The notes under the pieces were generated by a model. It was not told where the DNA came from and did no database searches. It saw only the letters and a program-made list of their open reading frames with translations. The position numbers were made by a program, and so were the translations under genes. Positions 59,143 to 64,000 of a stretch of DNA of 64,000 bases are shown here, in pieces (positions within the stretch are counted from its first letter, which is position 1; each line of letters begins with the position of its first letter). The DNA is from Juglans regia (Eukaryota > Streptophyta > Magnoliopsida > Fagales > Juglandaceae). The DNA is taken from contig NC_049904.1 in NCBI RefSeq assembly GCF_001411555.2, positions 28,099,370 to 28,163,369 of the forward strand. Reading direction: 5' to 3'.

Positions 59143-60710
59143 TTATACAATATTAATTAGGAGGATTCTTACCACTGTGAAAATTAAATAAACTAGGAGG
59201 ATTGAGGAGAGAGGTATGCTTCCATAGAAGTTGATGGAAGCTGTCCATTGCGCTATATCATGCGCACGTCGATTTTGAGACTGATGAATTTTCTTCATTG
59301 TCCAAGATTCCATAGATGTCAATAGGTGTAGCATATCTGCAGCAATGTTTTCAATTTCCCAATCCGGGTTTGGGGCTTCTACCAAGAGAACATCTACTAC
59401 CTGTTGGGAATCACCTTCAATGTGGATTTTTTTCAAGTTCTTGCGAAGAGCTTCCTAATGCCATTTAGAGCTGTAGAGGCTTCACCCACATTTGGGTTTG
59501 TGTTGCATATGAAAATAATGATCACAAAAATGGGCTTCTTATCTGTAGCTCTACAAACTGTTGCTATGATGCTTCCATATGTTCTAACAGCAACATCAAA
59601 CTACAATAGATGGAAACCTTTCATTCCTTTTTTGAGTGTTGTTGGGTGGGAACCACGATCTTGCAACCCATGCTAATTTGTGCTCCAGGAATTGATTGTT
59701 GACCGATTCAATAAGGTTGCAGGGCAAGGGGCTAATGGCATCATGGACGACTTTATTTCTTAGAAACCAGATGTTGTCCATGGTTAGTGCAGCAAAGATT
59801 TGAAAGTCTTGGGATTCATCTGCTGGAATTAAGAGCTTAGTGGCAGGATCTAGAATGACCTTGATCCATTCAAGCATGGGAAGCGATTCAAAAATTTCAA
59901 TGGTGATGGGCCATTTTGATTGCCTCTAGAGGATCCGAGAAAAATGACAATTGAGGAACAAATGATTAGTGGTTTCAAAAGTAGTTTTACAGAGAGCACA
60001 AAGAGTTTGATCCTCATCCAGATTAATAAAATTTTCCATCAAAGCTTTTGTGGGAAGGATGTTATGAATGATTTTCCAAATGAGAAGTTTTAATCTGTCT
60101 TCAATTTTGAGCTTCTGCAATCTTTTCCAATTAAGATCAATGGCAGAGGTGGAGGGGTAGTTTTTCAAAGCAGCATAAGATGATTTAACAGAAAACCTGC
60201 CAGAGTAATGATGAGTCCACTTAATCTTGTCATTAATGTATGAGAAATTGAGAGAAGCAAGTGGAATCTTTGAGATTTCAGTTTCTGAGTGCGGACAGAA
60301 AAGAGATTGAAGAAGTATTGTGTTCTATCTCTTGAGTTCCTCGAGAATGAGCTCAGCTACCCTCAAATTTGGCTGAATGAAAGTGTGGTGAGGATTGGTT
60401 CAAGTACACGGGAGGGGATGGTGGGGATCCATGGATCACTCTAAGCATGAGTAAAGACTCCATTGTTTATTTGAAAACAGATTCATGTTTTAATGAATTC
60501 TCTTTGTTTTAGAAGGCATTTCCAAAACCAAGAGTTAGTCACTTTTTGTTTCACCTCAAAAAAAGTGTCATTTTTAAGGTATTTGTGAGATAAGAAAGTC
60601 TTCCAAAGTGAGTTAGAATCATTTAAGAACATCCAGGAAAATTTTGAGTTAAGAGCTTGATTAAAGGAAAAACAAGTTTTGAGACCTAAGCCACCAAGAG
60701 ATCTTGGCAT
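59143..60710 (-). pseudogene. LINE ORF2 C-terminal part: RT tail, zinc finger and RNase H
   Basis: The RT-tail motif SLGGLGLKTCFSFNQALNSK lies near 60700. The reverse-transcriptase zinc-binding region near 60000-60160 has KLLIWKIIHNILPTKA then CALCKTTFETTNHLFLNC. The RNase H end near 59290-59436 has IHIEGDSQQVVDVL and NRRAHDIAQW. The intervening stretch 59596-59877 has LTMDNIWFLRNKVVHD, usual before LINE RNase H. Frames change several times, consistent with a dead copy. Confidence 0.85.
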
Positions 60711-60971
60711 ACAAATTGAGCTCCAAGATTTGGGAGTAAAGCCTTAGGAAGTGTTTTTTCCATGACCCCACCAGAATTTTCTGAAAATGCTATCAATGTG
60801 AGAAACTGTTGTTTTTGGCATTTTGAGAGTGGTCATGATGTAAGAGGGGATTGAGGTTGCAATAGTGCGAATGAGAGATGTTCTGCTAGCTTGTGAAAGA
60901 AGTTTTGTTTTCCACCCTGGAAGGTTTTTTTCAATTCTTTCAATGGATTCCTTGAAAATGTTTTCTTTTTT

Positions 60972-62161
60972 TTATGGTTCAATGTAGAGAGGAAGACCAA
61001 GGTATTTGAGTTTTGAGGGGCAAGTTCTGAATTGAAGGATGTCTTTTATCTCTCTTTTGATGTCGCTGGGGGTGTTATTGCTGAAATGAGTAGATGATTT
61101 GTTGAAATTAATCTTTTGGCTAGACCAATTTGTGTAAGTATCAAGACAATGAGCGATGGAGGTTGCTATTGAGTTTGAGCTATTACCAAAGAGGATTAAA
61201 TCATTAGCAAAGAGGAGATGGGATAGGGTGGGGCCTCCTCTAGAGATGCTAATACCTTCAAGTCTGTGTTGGTTTTCTTCTCTCACGATTAAACGGGAAA
61301 GAACCTCACTTCCAAGAATAAATAGAAAGGGTGACAGGGGGTCACCCTGTCTAAGACCTCTGGAGGGTATTATGAGACTAGTGGGGGAACCATTAAGAAG
61401 GATGGAATAAGAAACTGTTGTCATACATTCTTTGATCCATCCTATCCATGTTTTGACTAAACCCTAGATTATTAAAAATGTTGAGAATGAAAGACCATTC
61501 AATGTAATCAAAGGCCTTTTCTATATCAATTTTGATGGTCATGAGCCCTTTTTTTCCCTTTTTTCTTTTTAAGATGATGAAAGACTTCTTGGGCTAAGAT
61601 TGTGTTGTCTTGTATAAGTCTTCCAAGAACAAAGGCCGTTTGGTTTGGTGAAATGATTTTTGGAAGGATCTTTTTCAGTCTATTCGTAAGAATTTTTGCT
61701 ATGATTTTGTAGCTTACATTTGCTAGATTGATTGGGCGAAAATGATGGACAGAATTTGGAGAGTCAACTTTTGGGACAAGGGGCAATGTTGGTTTGTTTA
61801 ATTTTATCACTTCCCAGTAGGTCTTGTATAATAAACCAGTGAAACCGTCAGGACCTGGTGCTTTTGTTGAAGGAGTTTGTTTTATTGTCATGAGGATTTC
61901 ATCTTCAGAGAGGATGTTGTAGAGGAAAACATTTTCTTCTTGGGAGATTTTGTTGGGAAATAAGTCTTGGAAATCAGGGGATAATTCAGGGTTAGTAGAT
62001 TTGAAAATGGTTGTGAAATGATCCTTGAATTTTTTAGAAATGATCTCAGGATTAGAGGTCCATTCTTTATCAGCAATTTTGAGGGTTTCAATTGAATTTT
62101 TCCTGCGTCTGATTGTGGTGGAGGCAAAGAAGAATTTGGTATTGAGTTCTTGGGTGGACAA
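60972..62161 (-). pseudogene. LINE ORF2 reverse transcriptase core
   Basis: Non-LTR reverse transcriptase blocks appear in order: TPSTKAPGPDGFTGLLYKTY near 61850, FRPINLANVSYKIIAKIL near 61740, SPNQTAFVLGRLIQDN near 61640, GLRQGDPLSPFLFILGSEVL near 61350 and LLFANDLILFGNS near 61200. The catalytic box, normally FADD, reads FAND, so the second catalytic Asp position is disturbed. A frame break lies between 61526 and 61424. Confidence 0.9.
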
Positions 62162-62246
62162 CCAATTGTTTCTTGATTTTTGGCGCCAAAGAGATTTCTC
62201 CTAAGAAGCTGTTCATTAAGATTTTCTTTGAGGTTATTCTCCAAGA

Positions 62247-63169
62247 TTATTGAATCTGGTTTTTTATGTTTGTTTGAATGTGATTGAACGAGTTTTTGTT
62301 CCAAGTTTTCAGGGCTGCTTTTGTGGCATTCAGTTTTTTAACCAAAATGTAGAAAGGGGTACCAAAAAACTGAGATTCCCAAGATTTTTGAATTACTTCC
62401 ACACAAGAAAGGTCTCGAGTCCAGAATTCCTCAAATTTGAATGATGATTTCTTTTTGTTACCGTGATTAGAAGTGCTCAGAATGATAGGAGAGTGATCTG
62501 AGGCTGTTTTGGTCAGGTTTGTGACAGAAGCATAAGGGAAAAGGGAATTCCATTGCAAATTGATGATGGCTCTATCTAATTGTTCTCTAATGTTGCCACG
62601 GCCTTGCCTATTGTTTGACCAAGTATGTTTTGGGCCAGAAGCATTAAGATCAATGAAACCATTTTTTCAATGAAAAATTTGAGGCCATTTGGATTGGATG
62701 AGCTAGCATAGGGTTTTCCTCCAAATTTTTCACTTTGACAGACGATGGAATTAAAATCCTCGATTATAACAATAGGGCGCGCGAAAGAAGTACTGATGCT
62801 GCGTAAGCTATCCCAAAATTGTGGTTTGTCTTTATGCTTTGCTGGACAATACACCAAGTTCAATAACCATGGACAATGACAAGGATCCGAGTACACCAAA
62901 AGGGAGATAATATTGCTAGAAATATTTACAGCTTCTACGTCTAAGCTAGAACGCCAGATAAACAAAAGACATCCCTACTTCCCAGATGGGGGAATATGCA
63001 CAAAGAGGGAAAAGCCTAGCCTATTTACTATATTAATAGTTTTACTACAAGACAACAAAGTTTCTGAAAGAAATAAAGCATCAAGATTATGAATCCTGAT
63101 TATTGCCCTAAGAGCCCTCAGTGCACGAGGACGGGCTAAGTCCCGGCAATTCCATGATAAGAGCTTCAT
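62247..63169 (-). pseudogene. LINE ORF2 AP endonuclease region
   Basis: KLLSWNCRDLARPRALRAL at 63160 is the typical start of plant L1 endonucleases (SWNCRGLG in most). FLSETLL follows. IVIIEDFNSI near 62760 corresponds to the usual GDFN block with Gly changed to Glu. The segment 62247-62558 has TASDHSPIIL, the SDH catalytic block, and runs into the linker before reverse transcriptase. Three frames are needed to read it. Confidence 0.88.
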
Positions 63170-63870
63170 GGGGCATCTGGTGGCAGTATTGACCCTGCCA
63201 CATCAGTTGTTGGATTAAGGGGGAAAAGTTCCATCTCTTGAGACTGAGAATTGTTACCAGAGTTACCTTCCTGCTGCAAGATGTATAGAGAAAATCTCTG
63301 GCATGTTTTCTTGGTACGCTTCATCTTCCTTGCCATCGTAGTGCTCAGAATCAGAGGAGTGATGTTTTCTTTCGAGAGAATTATGCTAGGTTCCTGGGGG
63401 CTGCTTGAGTCCATTGAGAATGAGGGATTTTCTTCGGCGTCCACTGAAATAATAGTAGAAAGAAGACATTTTTTCTGAAGTGGGAGTGATTCGCTGCTCT
63501 CTCTAGGGATGAATTTCCTCTTTCCTAGGGTGTGGAAGGCAGATTCATGTTCTTCGTCGTGATGGATGTGGGGGTAAGGGTGGGCGGTAGATGGGTAAGG
63601 TTCTTTGTTGTGGTGTTGGGCTTGGGAAAGATTAGGATGTGTTTTATCTGAGAGGCTCTTTTCGAGATGGGGTTGGGTTGAGTTTGGAGTTTGATTTGGG
63701 AAAGGTTGAGATTGTTTATTTTGATTTGAAGTGTTGATGGACAGACATGCCTTGCCCGATGGGCTTACCAAGTGAAAGATTTTGGGGTTGTTTGAGTGGT
63801 AATTTATTGGGCCCTGGTTGGAATGGAATTGAGCTATGATTTGTTTGAAAACAGATGACACATGGGACAA
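63166..63870 (-). pseudogene. LINE ORF1-like region (C-terminal part)
   Basis: A 234-residue open frame rich in Ser, Pro, Asn and Gln ends four bases into the endonuclease start, the usual ORF1/ORF2 arrangement. I see no zinc knuckle in it, so assignment rests on position. ORF1 proteins bind element RNA. Confidence 0.55.
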
Positions 63871-64000
63871 CTGGTTACTCGAGGGACAAAAGGGGCAATG
63901 AGGATGTATTGCGTGTGGGGGCCGCCAGATTGTTCCTTTTCGTGGGATTCATATGGCTGTGTGGTGACAGAGGGGTGGGGGATATTAAATGAGAGGCCAT

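Larger units (their letters stand above)
59099..64000 (-). mobile_element. L1-type LINE, 3' part, running off the right edge
   Basis: Read leftward from 64000 it shows an ORF1-like region, AP endonuclease, reverse transcriptase, a Cys/His finger and RNase H. It ends in a short poly-A (poly-T on + at 59099-59107) at the junction with CRK flank sequence. The 5' end lies beyond the window, so the target duplication cannot be checked. All reading frames are broken. Confidence 0.9.

Noticed and set aside
1..64000. CRISPR array, bacterial operon, rRNA or tRNA gene
   Set aside because: No regularly spaced repeats with unique spacers, no Shine-Dalgarno-led gene strings, and no rRNA or tRNA-like cloverleaf sequence noticed; composition and introns are those of plant nuclear DNA.

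Overview
This is plant nuclear DNA from a woody eudicot. The AT-rich background, GT-AG introns, a cysteine-rich receptor-like kinase (CRK, DUF26) family, and dense LTR retrotransposons, LINEs, Helitron, CACTA, hAT and MITE sequence all fit. The miniature elements and FAR1-like sequence remind me of Juglandaceae, but that is a weak impression from memory. There are no bacterial operons, CRISPR arrays, rRNA genes or tRNA genes.

The host framework is a decayed tandem CRK cluster on the + strand. CRK-I (9324-11888) is a frameshifted pseudogene that stops after the first kinase exon. CRK-II (27719-29576) keeps the transmembrane and all kinase exons but has lost its ectodomain exon. CRK-III (50072-54147) is complete in seven exons, with a predicted 652 residues. 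A two-exon remnant of another CRK lies at 35973-36360. CRK-II and CRK-III share introns and flanks. Their 3' flank occurs three times: from 2018 (its gene lies left of the window), from 29577, and from 54148. Their far-upstream flank occurs twice: 19273-19367 plus 25752-26800, and 40311-42000.

Transposons have entered nearly every spacer. From left to right they are: a broken Copia element (1-2017); a long inverted-repeat element (2352-2942, with a second copy at 54738-55414); a Mutator-like MITE (3965-4961); AT-rich MITEs with a perfect 52-bp-arm palindrome (6455-7185); a Helitron with RPA1-like and Rep/helicase genes on the minus strand (13825-18750) next to an F-box/LRR fragment; a 5.7-kb non-autonomous CACTA element (19368-25048); an hAT MITE (25053-25743); a Copia element with both LTRs (29963-34914); a FAR1/MULE-like pseudogene (37664-39325); a Gypsy element lacking gag (42471-48807); a 2.1-kb hAT element (55922-58021); and an L1-type LINE on the minus strand running off the right edge (59099-64000). 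A chloroplast-type CRM-domain gene copy, apparently broken, lies at 5441-6068.

Because the CRK flanks are duplicated, several insertions have a paralogous empty site inside the window. These fix element ends and target-site duplications to the base: TGT for CACTA, ATGCA for Copia-2 and GAAATTAC for the hAT element. Only CRK-III, and possibly CRK-II, look able to make a functional host protein. CRK-II has gained an in-frame ATG inside its transmembrane exon, so it could encode a membrane-anchored kinase without an ectodomain. I see no wholly new biological system. The strongest leads are CRK-II, the paired inverted repeats downstream of CRK genes, and the non-canonical TA...TA LTRs of Copia-2.
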